Positions 1 through 8,376 of a DNA stretch of 64,000 bases are shown here, in pieces. The position numbers and the translations under genes are program-made. Within the stretch, counting starts at the first letter, position 1, and each line of letters begins with the position of its first letter. Location: contig NZ_CP038267.1 of NCBI RefSeq assembly GCF_004564375.1, positions 434,001 to 498,000 on the forward strand. The letters run 5' to 3'. The notes below the pieces were generated by a model that was not told the DNA's origin, made no database searches, and saw nothing but the letters and a program-made list of their open reading frames with translations. The stretch comes from Nocardioides euryhalodurans (GTDB taxonomy: Bacteria > Actinomycetota > Actinomycetes > Propionibacteriales > Nocardioidaceae).

Positions 1-368
1 TCCTCGGCAGCCTGACCGACGTGGTGCCGCTGCTCCACGCCTGCGACGTGCTGCTGATGACCAGCGAGAGCGAGGGCGTGCCGGGAGTCCTGATCGAGGC
101 CGGCCTGTGCGGGGTCCCCGCTGTGAGCACCGACGTCGGCTTCGTGTCCGACGTGGTGGAGCACGGCCGGACCGGGCTGCTGGTGCGGACCGCCGGTGCG
201 GCGGACCTCGCCGGGTGCCTCGAGGAGGCGCTCGACGACCGGGAGCGGCTGGGTGCCGAGGCCCGGACGCGGTGCCTGGAGCGGTTCGAGCTGGACTCGG
301 TCGTCGACCAGTGGACCCGGTTGCTGGGACCGGCCGTCACTGACCGCCCTGGGCCACCATCGAGCTGA
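1..368 (+). CDS. Glycosyltransferase family 4, C-terminal fragment (cut by window edge)
   Basis: The reading frame is open from base 3 with no start inside the window, so only about the last 121 residues of a GT-B glycosyltransferase are seen. The motif SESEGVPGVLIEAGLCGVP, followed by a D-V-G...V-x-H-G-x-T-G-L-L-V stretch, is the nucleotide-sugar binding region of GT4 enzymes, with the E-x7-E type acid residues. It presumably transfers a sugar onto a lipid-linked intermediate at the cytoplasmic membrane face. It lies beside a flippase-type ABC transporter and sulfotransferases, in keeping with a polysaccharide locus. Its last 32 bases overlap the convergent transporter gene. Donor and acceptor cannot be told. 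Confidence 0.88.
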   Translation, partial: LGSLTDVVPLLHACDVLLMTSESEGVPGVLIEAGLCGVPAVSTDVGFVSDVVEHGRTGLLVRTAGAADLAGCLEEALDDRERLGAEARTRCLERFELDSVVDQWTRLLGPAVTDRPGPPSS

Positions 369-2277
369 ACTCCTCGTGCGAGGCCATCAGCTCGTCGTAG
401 GTGCCCTCGGCGGCGACGTTGCCGTCGCTGAGGTAGACGATCCGGTCGCAACGGCGCACCGTCGAGAGCCGGTGGGCGACCATGATGATGAGCCGGTCCT
501 CGCGGAGCGCGTCGATCGCCTCGACCAGCGCCGCCTCGGTCGTGTTGTCGAGGGCGGAGGTGCCCTCGTCGAAGATCAGCAGCTCGGGCTGCAGGTAGAG
601 CGCGCGGGCGATCGCGATCCGCTGTCGCTGGCCGCCCGAGACGGAGAGCCCGCGCTCGCCGACCTCGGCGTCGAGTCCGTCGGGGTGTGCGGCCAGCATC
701 GGGCCGAGCTGCGCGAGGTCGGCGACCTCCCGCACCCGCTCCTCGTCGACGTCCTCGGGCGGTACGCCGAAGGCGATGTTGCTGCGGATCGTCCCGTCGA
801 ACATGTGGACCGACTGCGACACCAGGCCGACCCGGGAGTACCAGTCGGCCAGGTCGTCGGAGATGTCCGACGTCGAGCCGCCGATCGTCGCCTCGACGTG
901 GCCGGTCGTGGGTGTCAGGAGGCCGCAGATCAGGTCGATCATGGTGCTCTTCCCGCTGCCGCTGCGGCCACAGACGCCGATCGACTCGCCTCGGGCGAGG
1001 CCGAGGTCGATGCCCCGGAGTGCCTGCCGCTCGTCGTCGCCGTAGGAGAACGAGACCGCGCTGAGCCGGAGCGCCTCCAGCGGCTTCTCCGGAGCCTGCA
1101 GGGGTCGCCGGACGACCAGCTGGCGGCGGGTGTGGTCCATGGTGACGTAGTCGGCGTAGAGGTCGTCGACCGCCGGACCCGCGAACCGGATGTTGTTGAG
1201 CGAGAGCACGATGCGCTGCAGCGACGGCTGCAGCCGGAAGCCGACGTACGCGAACAGGCCGACGACGGGGACGGCGCCGCCCTCGCTGCTGCCGGCGAGC
1301 GCGCTCACCGCGACGAAGGCGAGCAGCAGCAGCACCAGCGTGGTCTCGATGATCGTCCGCGGCAGGGCGAGCGTGGAGCCCTTGACGTACTGGGCCCGCG
1401 CGGCGCGCATCCGGGTCCGGGCGAAGGTGCGCACGAAGAACGGCTCGTTGCCGTGGAGCTTGATCTCGCGGATGCCCACGAGGTTCTGCTGGAGCATGTG
1501 GAAGGTCGCCTGGGCCTCGTCCTGGCTGATCCGGCCGAGCGTCTTGAGCCGCGGCTGGATGACGCGCAGCAGCACGAGGATGACCGGCAGCAGCAGCCCC
1601 AGCGCCAGGAACGTCGCCCCCGGCGACATCACGAGCATGAAGCCGAGCAGCACGACCGTGGCGAGCGCGTCGGTCAGCAACGTCACCACCGGGATCCAGA
1701 CCGCGGTCACCAGCGCCTGCACGCCGTTGAAGGTGTTGCGGGTGAGCTCGGCGGTCTTGCGGCGCAGGTGGAAGGCGTACGGCTTGCGGAGGTAGCCGTC
1801 GAGCAGCTGGGCCGAGAGCCGGGCGCCCGCCCGGTGCAGGATCCGCTGCTGGATGTAGGTCTGGGCGATCAGCGCGATGGCACGGACCACGAAGAACAGC
1901 GCGAGCGCCGAGGCCGCCCACACCGTCTTGGCGTCGATCGTGTCGCCGGGCACGAAGCCCGACACGTCGCCGATGCCGGGCAGGGCGATCTCGCCCTCAC
2001 CGGTGGCGAGGCCGAGCACCACGACGATGAGCGCCGCGCCCACCGTCTCCAGAGCGCTGGCGAAGATCGACAGGCCGACCAGCACCGCCATGTGCCGACG
2101 GGGCAGCTGGTCGGAGAGCACCCAGGCCTTGGAGAGCGTGCCCCGCGAGGTCGTGTCGTCGTCGCTCGAGGACCGGCCCGGGCGCGCGACCGCGTCCCGT
2201 GGTGCCGGCTCCTGCGGCTGCGGGTCCCGCGCAGCGTCGGGGGCCGCGGGCGTGACCCGCGAGTCGGCCGTCGTCAC
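337..2277 (-). CDS. ABC transporter, fused permease and ATPase (PglK/MsbA-like lipid-linked glycan flippase)
   Basis: A 646-residue half-transporter. After a charged, Pro-rich cytoplasmic N-terminus of about 50 residues come roughly six membrane segments (about residues 60-350), then a nucleotide-binding domain with Walker A GRSGSGKST, signature LSVSGGQRQR, Walker B LLIFDEGTSALD and the switch His in VAHRLS. The sequence IREIKLHGNE in the coupling region and the FDEGTSALD form of Walker B resemble PglK/WlaB-type flippases of lipid-linked oligosaccharides. The GTG at 2277 overlaps the TGA of the upstream sulfotransferase (GTGA) and is preferred over an upstream in-frame start at 2289. No Wzx flippase is visible in the window, so this could be the exporter of the polysaccharide repeat unit; that role is inferred. 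Confidence 0.85.
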   Translation of the reverse strand: MTTADSRVTPAAPDAARDPQPQEPAPRDAVARPGRSSSDDDTTSRGTLSKAWVLSDQLPRRHMAVLVGLSIFASALETVGAALIVVVLGLATGEGEIALPGIGDVSGFVPGDTIDAKTVWAASALALFFVVRAIALIAQTYIQQRILHRAGARLSAQLLDGYLRKPYAFHLRRKTAELTRNTFNGVQALVTAVWIPVVTLLTDALATVVLLGFMLVMSPGATFLALGLLLPVILVLLRVIQPRLKTLGRISQDEAQATFHMLQQNLVGIREIKLHGNEPFFVRTFARTRMRAARAQYVKGSTLALPRTIIETTLVLLLLAFVAVSALAGSSEGGAVPVVGLFAYVGFRLQPSLQRIVLSLNNIRFAGPAVDDLYADYVTMDHTRRQLVVRRPLQAPEKPLEALRLSAVSFSYGDDERQALRGIDLGLARGESIGVCGRSGSGKSTMIDLICGLLTPTTGHVEATIGGSTSDISDDLADWYSRVGLVSQSVHMFDGTIRSNIAFGVPPEDVDEERVREVADLAQLGPMLAAHPDGLDAEVGERGLSVSGGQRQRIAIARALYLQPELLIFDEGTSALDNTTEAALVEAIDALREDRLIIMVAHRLSTVRRCDRIVYLSDGNVAAEGTYDELMASHEEFSSMVAQGGQ

Positions 2278-3104
2278 GCCAGCCCCCACACGTCGAAGGA
2301 CGGGCCGACGATCTGGCGGAAGCGCTGCAGGTCCGGGCGCAGGGTGTCGTGGATGCGGGCGCGGAGCTCGTCGGAGACCACGGTCTCGCCGGGCTGCTGC
2401 CGCCGCATCGTCCGGTCACGCAGGGCGCGCTTGGCCGAGACCGGCACCCGCTCGAGCAGCGGCGTCCGGGCGAGGGTGCCGCGCACCATCGTGAGCGGGG
2501 CGGGCATCCGGCGCTGGTCGCTCCCGGTGTTGTGGGTCCGGTCGAGGTTGTCGGGCACGTAGTCGGGGTCGACCCCCAGGAAGGCGAACACCTCGGCCAG
2601 CAGGGCGGCCCGCTCGTCGCGCAGCCGCTCGTTGGAGATGACCAGGATCTGCTCGCGATCGAAGTGCTCGAGGTAGGCGTCGAGCTGGGCGCCGTAGCGC
2701 GCCGACTCGAGGTAGAGCGGCACCTCGAAGACCGCGCGGTCGATCGACCGACGGTCTGGCTTGCGCTCGAGGCGGTGCTGGTAGAGCGAGCGGATCCGCT
2801 CGACCGGGTCGCGGACCAGGTAGACCAGGCGGACGTCGGGACACACCGCGGCGATCCGCTCGGGCACCCTTGGACGCAGGCCGGCGATGGAGTAGTTGGT
2901 CGATCCCTCGCCCTTGACCTGGTGGGGGAGCGCGTCCGCGAAGAGCGCCTCGTACGACGCCAGCCCGGTGTCGTGGAAGTCGCTGAAGAACCGCGGCTCA
3001 CGCGGCCGGGTGTAGAAGACGTCAGGATGGGCGCCGAGATATCGCGCCAGGCTGGTCGTCCCGCTCTTCATGGCACCGATGACGATGAAATCCGGCAACA
3101 CCAC
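2274..3104 (-). CDS. PAPS-dependent sulfotransferase (sulfotransferase 1 of 3)
   Basis: A 276-residue protein beginning with the 5'-phosphosulfate-binding loop IGAMKSGTTSLARYL (about residues 8-22). The 3'-phosphate-binding region is LVYLVRDPVERIRS, with the conserved Arg and a following Ser. Length and motifs fit the bacterial sulfotransferase domain family, which moves sulfate from PAPS to hydroxyls or amines of carbohydrates. It is translationally coupled to the ABC transporter (GTGA overlap). Two further sulfotransferases follow within 2 kb, so the likely acceptor is the glycan made by this locus. Family assignment is firm; the acceptor is inferred from context. Confidence 0.9.
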   Translation of the reverse strand: MVLPDFIVIGAMKSGTTSLARYLGAHPDVFYTRPREPRFFSDFHDTGLASYEALFADALPHQVKGEGSTNYSIAGLRPRVPERIAAVCPDVRLVYLVRDPVERIRSLYQHRLERKPDRRSIDRAVFEVPLYLESARYGAQLDAYLEHFDREQILVISNERLRDERAALLAEVFAFLGVDPDYVPDNLDRTHNTGSDQRRMPAPLTMVRGTLARTPLLERVPVSAKRALRDRTMRRQQPGETVVSDELRARIHDTLRPDLQRFRQIVGPSFDVWGLA

Positions 3105-3171
3105 GGCCCCCTAGCCCATGCTCCGACCCGCGGAGCGTACCTCTCGGGGTCGGGGTGCGCCATGGGATCGC

Positions 3172-4047
3172 TCACCTCGATGCCTCTGGGCTGGTCCAGT
3201 CCAGCGGGGGCGCCGGTGCCCCGAGCAGCTCGTGCACCCCCGCCCACTGCTCGGTGAGCCGTCGCTGCACGGGGTCGGGGAGGACGAGGTCGCGCACCTC
3301 CAGCGCCTGGTCCTGCAGGGACGCGGTCGAGCGACCGAGGACGGCCCGGCCGGCCCGCCGGACAGGCCCGGGGAGCCGCCCCACCCGCTCCAGCCACCCG
3401 GCCTCCCACAGCTTGAGCAGCAGCGGGTTGAACGCCACCTTCGACCTCGTCTCGTTGGCCCGCTCGTCGGTCCCGGGGGCGTGGTCCAGGCCGAGGAAGT
3501 CGGTCAGCCGGTCCCAGCCGGGAGCGTCCGCGCCGGCGAGGTCGGCCAGGTGGAGGAGGAGCACCGCGTCGCTGCCGAAGCGGCGCAGGAACGGTGTCAC
3601 GGCGTCGGCGTAGCAGGACAGGGCGACGTAGGGGTTCGCCGGGTCGGCCAAGGCCTCGGGCAGCGACCGCCGCTCCCGCGAACGCTGCCGCTCGTGGAGG
3701 AAGTGGCTCTTCAGCCGCTCACCCGGGTGTCGCACGAGGTAGACCAGCCGCGCCGACGGCACCGCGGCATGGAGCCGCTCGGCGACGACGCCGGCGATGC
3801 GGGGGTCGGCGTACGACGCGGAGGCCTCGCCGGTGAGCAGCGCCGGGTCGGTCGCGGCGAAGTAGTCGCGGTAGGCGGCGATGCCCCGGGCGTACTCGTC
3901 GTCGCGGGAGAAGAAGTGGGGCTCCTTGACCTCCGGGAGGTCGCACCCCGGATGGGTGCCGAGCCAGCGGAAGAGGGAGGTGGTGCCGGCCTTCATGGCA
4001 CCGATCACGACGAAGTCGGGCAGTCGCATCGACCCCGCGTCGGCCAT
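3172..4047 (-). CDS. PAPS-dependent sulfotransferase (sulfotransferase 2 of 3)
   Basis: A 291-residue sulfotransferase with phosphosulfate-binding loop IGAMKAGTTSLFRWL near the N-terminus, a KEPHFF motif shortly after, and the 3'-phosphate region LVYLVRHPGERLKS. I place the start at ATG 4047, which has an AGGGGGAG ribosome binding site just upstream; an internal ATG at 4029 would remove six residues. The frame stays open well upstream, but that part is antisense to the divergent sulfotransferase and looks spurious. It is separated by 67 bp from the next gene on the same strand. It is clearly diverged from the other two sulfotransferases, so each may modify a different position or residue of the glycan. 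Confidence 0.88.
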   Translation of the reverse strand: MADAGSMRLPDFVVIGAMKAGTTSLFRWLGTHPGCDLPEVKEPHFFSRDDEYARGIAAYRDYFAATDPALLTGEASASYADPRIAGVVAERLHAAVPSARLVYLVRHPGERLKSHFLHERQRSRERRSLPEALADPANPYVALSCYADAVTPFLRRFGSDAVLLLHLADLAGADAPGWDRLTDFLGLDHAPGTDERANETRSKVAFNPLLLKLWEAGWLERVGRLPGPVRRAGRAVLGRSTASLQDQALEVRDLVLPDPVQRRLTEQWAGVHELLGAPAPPLDWTSPEASR

Positions 4048-4215
4048 CTCTCCCCCTGGAACCGCACTGGTGGCGTCCTGCGGACGCGGTTGGGAGGATA
4101 CTCCGGACCCTGCCGCCGAGGGGTGCGTTGTGCCACCATGGGCGCCCAGACACGCCGGCCGCGACGCCGTGCCGACCGCGGCACCGGTGGGCGGGGCCAC
4201 GGGGAGGCGAACGGG

Positions 4216-5043
4216 ATGCTGCCGACGTTCTTGGTGATCGGGGCTGCGAAGTCCGGCACGTCCAGCCTGTCCTCCTACCTCCGGAGCCATCCGGAGGTGT
4301 TCATGTCGCGCCCCAAGGAGCTCCACTTCTTCACCAACGGGTGGCAGCGGGGGCTCGAGCACTACGAGTCCTTCTTCGCCGACAGCGAGGGCTTCCCGGC
4401 CCGCGGTGAGGCGTCCACGAGCTACACCCAGGCCCCGCGCTACGACGGCGTGCCGGAACGCATCGTCGGGGTGCTGCCGGACGTCAAGCTCGTCTACCTG
4501 ATCCGCAACCCCGTCCAGCGGATCCGCTCGCAGTACGTCCACTACGTCGACCGCGGTCGCGAAGGCCGTCCGCTCGAGGAGGCGGTCCGGGAGAACCCCG
4601 ACTACCTCGACAGCAGCCGCTACGCCTACCAGATCGGGCTCTACCTCGAGCACGTCGCGCGCGACCGGATCCTGGTCATCTCCACCGACCACCTCCGCGA
4701 CGACCGGGAGCGCACCATGGGACAGGTCTTCGAGTTCCTCGGTGTCGACCCGGACGCGCCGATGCGCACCATGGAGCGGGAGCTGAACCGCTCGGCCGAC
4801 AAGCGCAAGGCGCCGGCCCTCGTCGACTCGGGACGCCGGTTCCTGCGCCGCTCCGGGCTCGGCAAGCACGTCCCCCGGGACGTCCTGGTCCGCGGTCACC
4901 AGCTGGTGAGCCGGCCGATCCCGCCGGACGTCGCCCAGGTGTCGCCGGAGCTCGAGGACTGGCTCTGGTCGCAGCTCCAGGACGACCTGGTGCAGCTGCG
5001 GGGGCTCGTGGGCCCCGACTTCGACCTGTGGGGTCGCGCGTGA
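4216..5043 (+). CDS. PAPS-dependent sulfotransferase (sulfotransferase 3 of 3)
   Basis: 275 residues from ATG 4216, which follows a GGGGAGG ribosome binding site by 8 nt. Phosphosulfate-binding loop IGAAKSGTSSLSSYL, then RPKELHFF, then the 3'-phosphate-binding region LVYLIRNPVQRIRS. An upstream in-frame ATG at 4138 would add 26 Arg/Gly-rich residues that look non-native. It closely parallels the 2274-3104 enzyme in length and in its C-terminal ending (VGPxFDxWGxA), suggesting an old duplication. It is divergent from sulfotransferase 2 and overlaps the following glycosyltransferase by GTGA. Confidence 0.9.
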   Translation: MLPTFLVIGAAKSGTSSLSSYLRSHPEVFMSRPKELHFFTNGWQRGLEHYESFFADSEGFPARGEASTSYTQAPRYDGVPERIVGVLPDVKLVYLIRNPVQRIRSQYVHYVDRGREGRPLEEAVRENPDYLDSSRYAYQIGLYLEHVARDRILVISTDHLRDDRERTMGQVFEFLGVDPDAPMRTMERELNRSADKRKAPALVDSGRRFLRRSGLGKHVPRDVLVRGHQLVSRPIPPDVAQVSPELEDWLWSQLQDDLVQLRGLVGPDFDLWGRA

Positions 5044-6161
5044 CCCAGCGCCGCCACGTCCTCTTCGTGGCCGGCCCCGCCCCGCTGGGCGGCTCCAACC
5101 GCAGCCTGGTCACGCTGCTCGAGGGCCTCGAGGGCCAGGTGACGCGGGTGCTCGCGGCACCGGGCAAGGGGGCGTTCGTCGCGATGGTGCGCGACCGTGG
5201 TCTCGCCGACGCGTACGTCGACCTCCCCCGCCTGCCCGGGCGGCAGCAGGAGATCGCGGCGCCGTTGCGCCGCCTCGTCCAGGTGCTGGCCTCGTTGCGG
5301 GTGGTGCTGACCGCGGTCCGCTACCGCCGTCAGCTGGCCGCCATCCACGCCAACGCGACCACCGGGCTCAACCTCGCGCTGCCCGCGGCCGTCGTCACCC
5401 GGGTGCCGGTGACGGTCTGGGTCCACGACCCGGTGGGGTCGGAGTGGGGGCGGAGGCTGGGGCCGCTCTGGCGGCGGGTGCTGCCGAAGGTGACCTGGGC
5501 GGCGGTGTCGACCACGGCCACCGAGGTCGCGGTCGAGAACGGCCTGTGCCAGGCCTCGGACGTGCACATCGTGCCCAACCCGATCGACCCCCGTGACGTC
5601 GTCGCCCCGCGGCCACCGCCCGGAGACCGGGTCACCGTCGGCTACCTCAGCGCGCCCACGTGGCGCAAGGGGTTCGACCTGCTGCCCGACATCGTCGAGT
5701 CGCTGGCCGACCTGCCCCTGGAGTGGAAGCTCTTCACGAGCCGCAACCCCTCGGACTTCAACGAGCCGGTCTGGGCGCGCCTCGACGCGCTGCCGCAGGT
5801 GACGCTCGAGCAGCCCCAGATCGACGTGCGCCGGGTCTACGAGCGGTGTGACGTCGTGCTGATCCCGTCGCGGCAGGAGTCCTTCTCCCGGATCACCGCG
5901 GAGGCGATGCTCAACGGCATCCCGGTCGTCGCGACCGACCTGCCACCGATCCGCGACATGCTCAGCACGGGTGCGGGCACCGTCTTCGCGGTCGAGGACG
6001 TGGCAGCGGCCGCCGCGGCGGTCCGACGCTTCGCCGAGGACGCCGCGCTCCGCCGCTCGGCAGGGGTCGAGGGAGCGACCCGGGCCCGGCGGTTCTCGCC
6101 GGACGCGGTGACCGCGGAGATGCTCGCGCTGTACGGCGTCGAGCCGGCCACCGTGGCCTGA
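5040..6161 (+). CDS. Glycosyltransferase family 4
   Basis: A 373-residue GT-B glycosyltransferase starting at GTG 5040, whose GTGA overlaps the stop of the sulfotransferase. The N-terminal half begins HVLFVAGPAPLGGSNRSLV, the glycine-rich acceptor-side loop. The C-terminal half carries LIPSRQESFSRITAEAMLNG, the donor-binding motif with the E-x7-E pattern. No signal peptide; it probably acts at the cytoplasmic membrane face. Coupling to a sulfotransferase suggests that both act on the same glycan. Sugar specificity cannot be read from the sequence. Confidence 0.88.
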   Translation: MTQRRHVLFVAGPAPLGGSNRSLVTLLEGLEGQVTRVLAAPGKGAFVAMVRDRGLADAYVDLPRLPGRQQEIAAPLRRLVQVLASLRVVLTAVRYRRQLAAIHANATTGLNLALPAAVVTRVPVTVWVHDPVGSEWGRRLGPLWRRVLPKVTWAAVSTTATEVAVENGLCQASDVHIVPNPIDPRDVVAPRPPPGDRVTVGYLSAPTWRKGFDLLPDIVESLADLPLEWKLFTSRNPSDFNEPVWARLDALPQVTLEQPQIDVRRVYERCDVVLIPSRQESFSRITAEAMLNGIPVVATDLPPIRDMLSTGAGTVFAVEDVAAAAAAVRRFAEDAALRRSAGVEGATRARRFSPDAVTAEMLALYGVEPATVA

Positions 6162-6504
6162 GGCCGTCCGGGCGCGTGGTCTGAACCGGTCTGGACCGGA
6201 GTGGCGCCGGGCTCGGTCTCGTGCAGTCGCGGTCGGGCACGCCGCGGTACGACGGGTCGCCAGCAGGGCCCTGATCCCCAGCAATAGATGGGATCCGGGC
6301 GCCGGACGAGGCTTCGTGGGGCGCTCGGGACGCGACTGCGGGATCGCCCCTGCGGGGTGGCCGGAGACGTGGCGAGACCTCTGTGGCGGGGCTGTTGGGA
6401 AGGTAACCGTTTGCGCGTCTTTGGCTCCGGCTGTTCCCTTGCGGCAGATCCCGCGGGTAACTTCCACGACGGGGAATGGCCGATCCTTGGGGGGGTGACG
6501 GCCG
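6162..6504. other. Non-coding gap before the main polysaccharide operon
   Basis: 343 bp without a convincing gene. It holds a short hairpin (GATCCC at 6273 and GGGATC at 6290, 11-nt loop) and two GGTAAC-like elements near 6402 and 6456, followed by a G-rich ribosome binding site for the dehydratase gene. The promoter of the long operon starting at 6505 must lie here, but I cannot pick one -35/-10 pair with confidence. I see no known riboswitch. Confidence 0.5.
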
Positions 6505-8376
6505 ATGAATGCACTCAGCGGGGAACGAGTGCGAACGAGGGTACGTGTAGCAGCACCGCTGGTCGCGGGAGACGCCGTACTGACGGGGGTCGCATGGCTC
6601 TGTGCCATGCTGCTGCGCTTCGACGGGGAAGTCCCGACCGAGGCGTGGGCCGGTCTGACGCTCTTCCTGCCCATCGCGGTGGTGGTGACCGTCACCGGGC
6701 ACGCCGTCGCGGGCGTCTACTCCGGCGTGCTGCGCTTCGCCAGCATCCTGGAGGCCAGGCAGATCCTGGTCGCGCAGCTCGGCGTCATGGCAGTCCTGGT
6801 GACGGTCGTGTGGGCGACGGGACGGCCGGTGCCGCTGTCGATCCCGATCGTGGCGACCGTGCTCAGCTGTGGTCTCGCCGGCACCATCCGCTTCTGGTCG
6901 CGCCTGCTGCGCTGGCGCGAGGCGAACGGGTCCGGGCACGACGGCGAGCGCCTCGTGGTGATCGGCGCCGGAGAGGTCGGCGTCTCGCTGGCCAAGGACA
7001 TCCAGCTCCACCACTCCGCACGGCTGGTCGGCTTCGTCGACGACGAGCCCCGGCTGCGCGGGCTGCGGCTGCTGGGAGTCAAGGTCCGCGGTGGCATCGA
7101 CGACCTCGCCGACATCATCGAGGAGACCGCGGCGACGCGGGCCGTGCTCGCGATCTCGCAGGCCGAGCCCGAGCTGGTGCGCCGGGTGGCCAACCTGTGC
7201 GGCGACCTCGGCACCGGCCTGAGCATCGTGCCGCCGGCCTCGGAGCTCCTCGGCCGGCAGGTCTCGCTGCAGGACGTCCGCGACATCGAGATCGCGGACC
7301 TCCTCGGCCGGGCGCAGGTCGACACCGACCTGGCGACCGTGAAGGACCTGATCCGCGGCAAGCGGGTCCTCATCACGGGTGGCGGCGGGTCGATCGGCTC
7401 CGAGCTGGCCCGCCAGGTGGCGTCCTTCGCGCCGGCCAAGCTCACCCTCGTCGACCACGACGAGACCCACCTCTTCGACGCGGCCGCACCGCTGCCGCGC
7501 TCGGTCGGCCAGCGGCTCGCCGACATCCGTGACCGCGCCTCCCTGCTGCGCGTGATGGAGGAGGAGCGGCCGGAGATCGTCTTCCACGCCGCCGCGCTCA
7601 AGCACGTGCCGATCCTGGAGTCGCACCCGGTGCAGGCCGTTTACACCAACGTCCTCGGCACCCGCAACGTCGTGCAGTGCGCGGAGGAGGTCGGGACCGA
7701 GCGACTGGTCTTCATCTCGACCGACAAGGCGGTCCGTCCCTCCAGCGTCATGGGGACGACCAAGCTCACCGGTGAGCACCTCGTGCTCGGCCGCTCGAGC
7801 AGCATGACGGTCTGCGCGGTCCGCTTCGGCAACGTCCTCGGCAGCCGGGGCTCGGTCGTGCCGACGTTCGTCCGGCAGATCCGCGCCGGCGGACCGGTCA
7901 CCATCACCGACGCCCGGATGACCCGCTACTTCATGAGCATCCCGGAGGCCGTGCGCCTCGTGCTCCACGCGGCGGCGCTCTCCGAGGGCGGCGAGATCTT
8001 CATGCTCGACATGGGGGAGCCGGTCCGGATCCTCGACCTCGCGAAGCGGATGATCCAGCTCTCCGGGCAGCGGCCCGGAGCCGACGTGGAGATCCGGGTC
8101 ACCGCCATCCGGCCGGGCGAGAAGCTCGCCGAGGAGCTGCACTCGCCGGACGAGCAACAGCACGCCACGTCCCACCCGTCCATCGTCCGCCTCGACCCCG
8201 TGGCGGTCGCCCCGGGCGTCCTGCAGTCAGCGGTGACGCTGATCGAGCGGGCGGCGGCGGACCAGGACTCGCAGTCAGCGCGGGAGGCACTCGCCCTCGT
8301 GCTCCAGGCCCGTCACGCCGTGGTTGGTGACCGGGAAGCCGACACGGAGATGGAAGGAGCACAGACATGGAGGTGA
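6505..8376 (+). CDS. Membrane-anchored nucleotide-sugar 4,6-dehydratase/epimerase (CapD/WbpM/PglF type)
   Basis: 623 residues. Four predicted membrane helices (about residues 15-125) are followed by a first Rossmann fold (VVIGAGEVGVSLAKD, about residue 149) and a second, catalytic SDR fold (VLITGGGGSIGSELARQ, about residue 288). The catalytic motif reads STDKAVRPSSVMGTTK, with Met in place of the usual SDR Tyr; this is normal for the large WbpM/FlaA1/PglF family, not a defect. The family makes UDP-4-keto-6-deoxy-HexNAc from UDP-GlcNAc. With the DegT aminotransferase and GNAT protein downstream, this would yield an acetamido-dideoxy sugar. A ribosome binding site GGGGGG precedes ATG 6505. It overlaps the next gene by 10 bp. 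Confidence 0.9.
   Translation: MNALSGERVRTRVRVAAPLVAGDAVLTGVAWLCAMLLRFDGEVPTEAWAGLTLFLPIAVVVTVTGHAVAGVYSGVLRFASILEARQILVAQLGVMAVLVTVVWATGRPVPLSIPIVATVLSCGLAGTIRFWSRLLRWREANGSGHDGERLVVIGAGEVGVSLAKDIQLHHSARLVGFVDDEPRLRGLRLLGVKVRGGIDDLADIIEETAATRAVLAISQAEPELVRRVANLCGDLGTGLSIVPPASELLGRQVSLQDVRDIEIADLLGRAQVDTDLATVKDLIRGKRVLITGGGGSIGSELARQVASFAPAKLTLVDHDETHLFDAAAPLPRSVGQRLADIRDRASLLRVMEEERPEIVFHAAALKHVPILESHPVQAVYTNVLGTRNVVQCAEEVGTERLVFISTDKAVRPSSVMGTTKLTGEHLVLGRSSSMTVCAVRFGNVLGSRGSVVPTFVRQIRAGGPVTITDARMTRYFMSIPEAVRLVLHAAALSEGGEIFMLDMGEPVRILDLAKRMIQLSGQRPGADVEIRVTAIRPGEKLAEELHSPDEQQHATSHPSIVRLDPVAVAPGVLQSAVTLIERAAADQDSQSAREALALVLQARHAVVGDREADTEMEGAQTWR

Noticed and set aside
196..2562. Long plus-strand frame opposite the ABC transporter
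   Set aside because: Antisense shadow of a gene with full Walker motifs; the translation shows no domain.
3118..4215. In-frame extension upstream of sulfotransferase 3
   Set aside because: It is antisense to sulfotransferase 2, and a GGGGAGG site with correct spacing marks ATG 4216 as the start.
6396..6480. Sigma-R-like boxes before the polysaccharide operon
   Set aside because: GGGAAG and a later GGGAAT lack a GTT at 18-19 bp.
7717..7764. Inactive dehydratase because Tyr is replaced by Met in the SDR motif
   Set aside because: Met at this position is normal in the large WbpM/FlaA1/PglF family.
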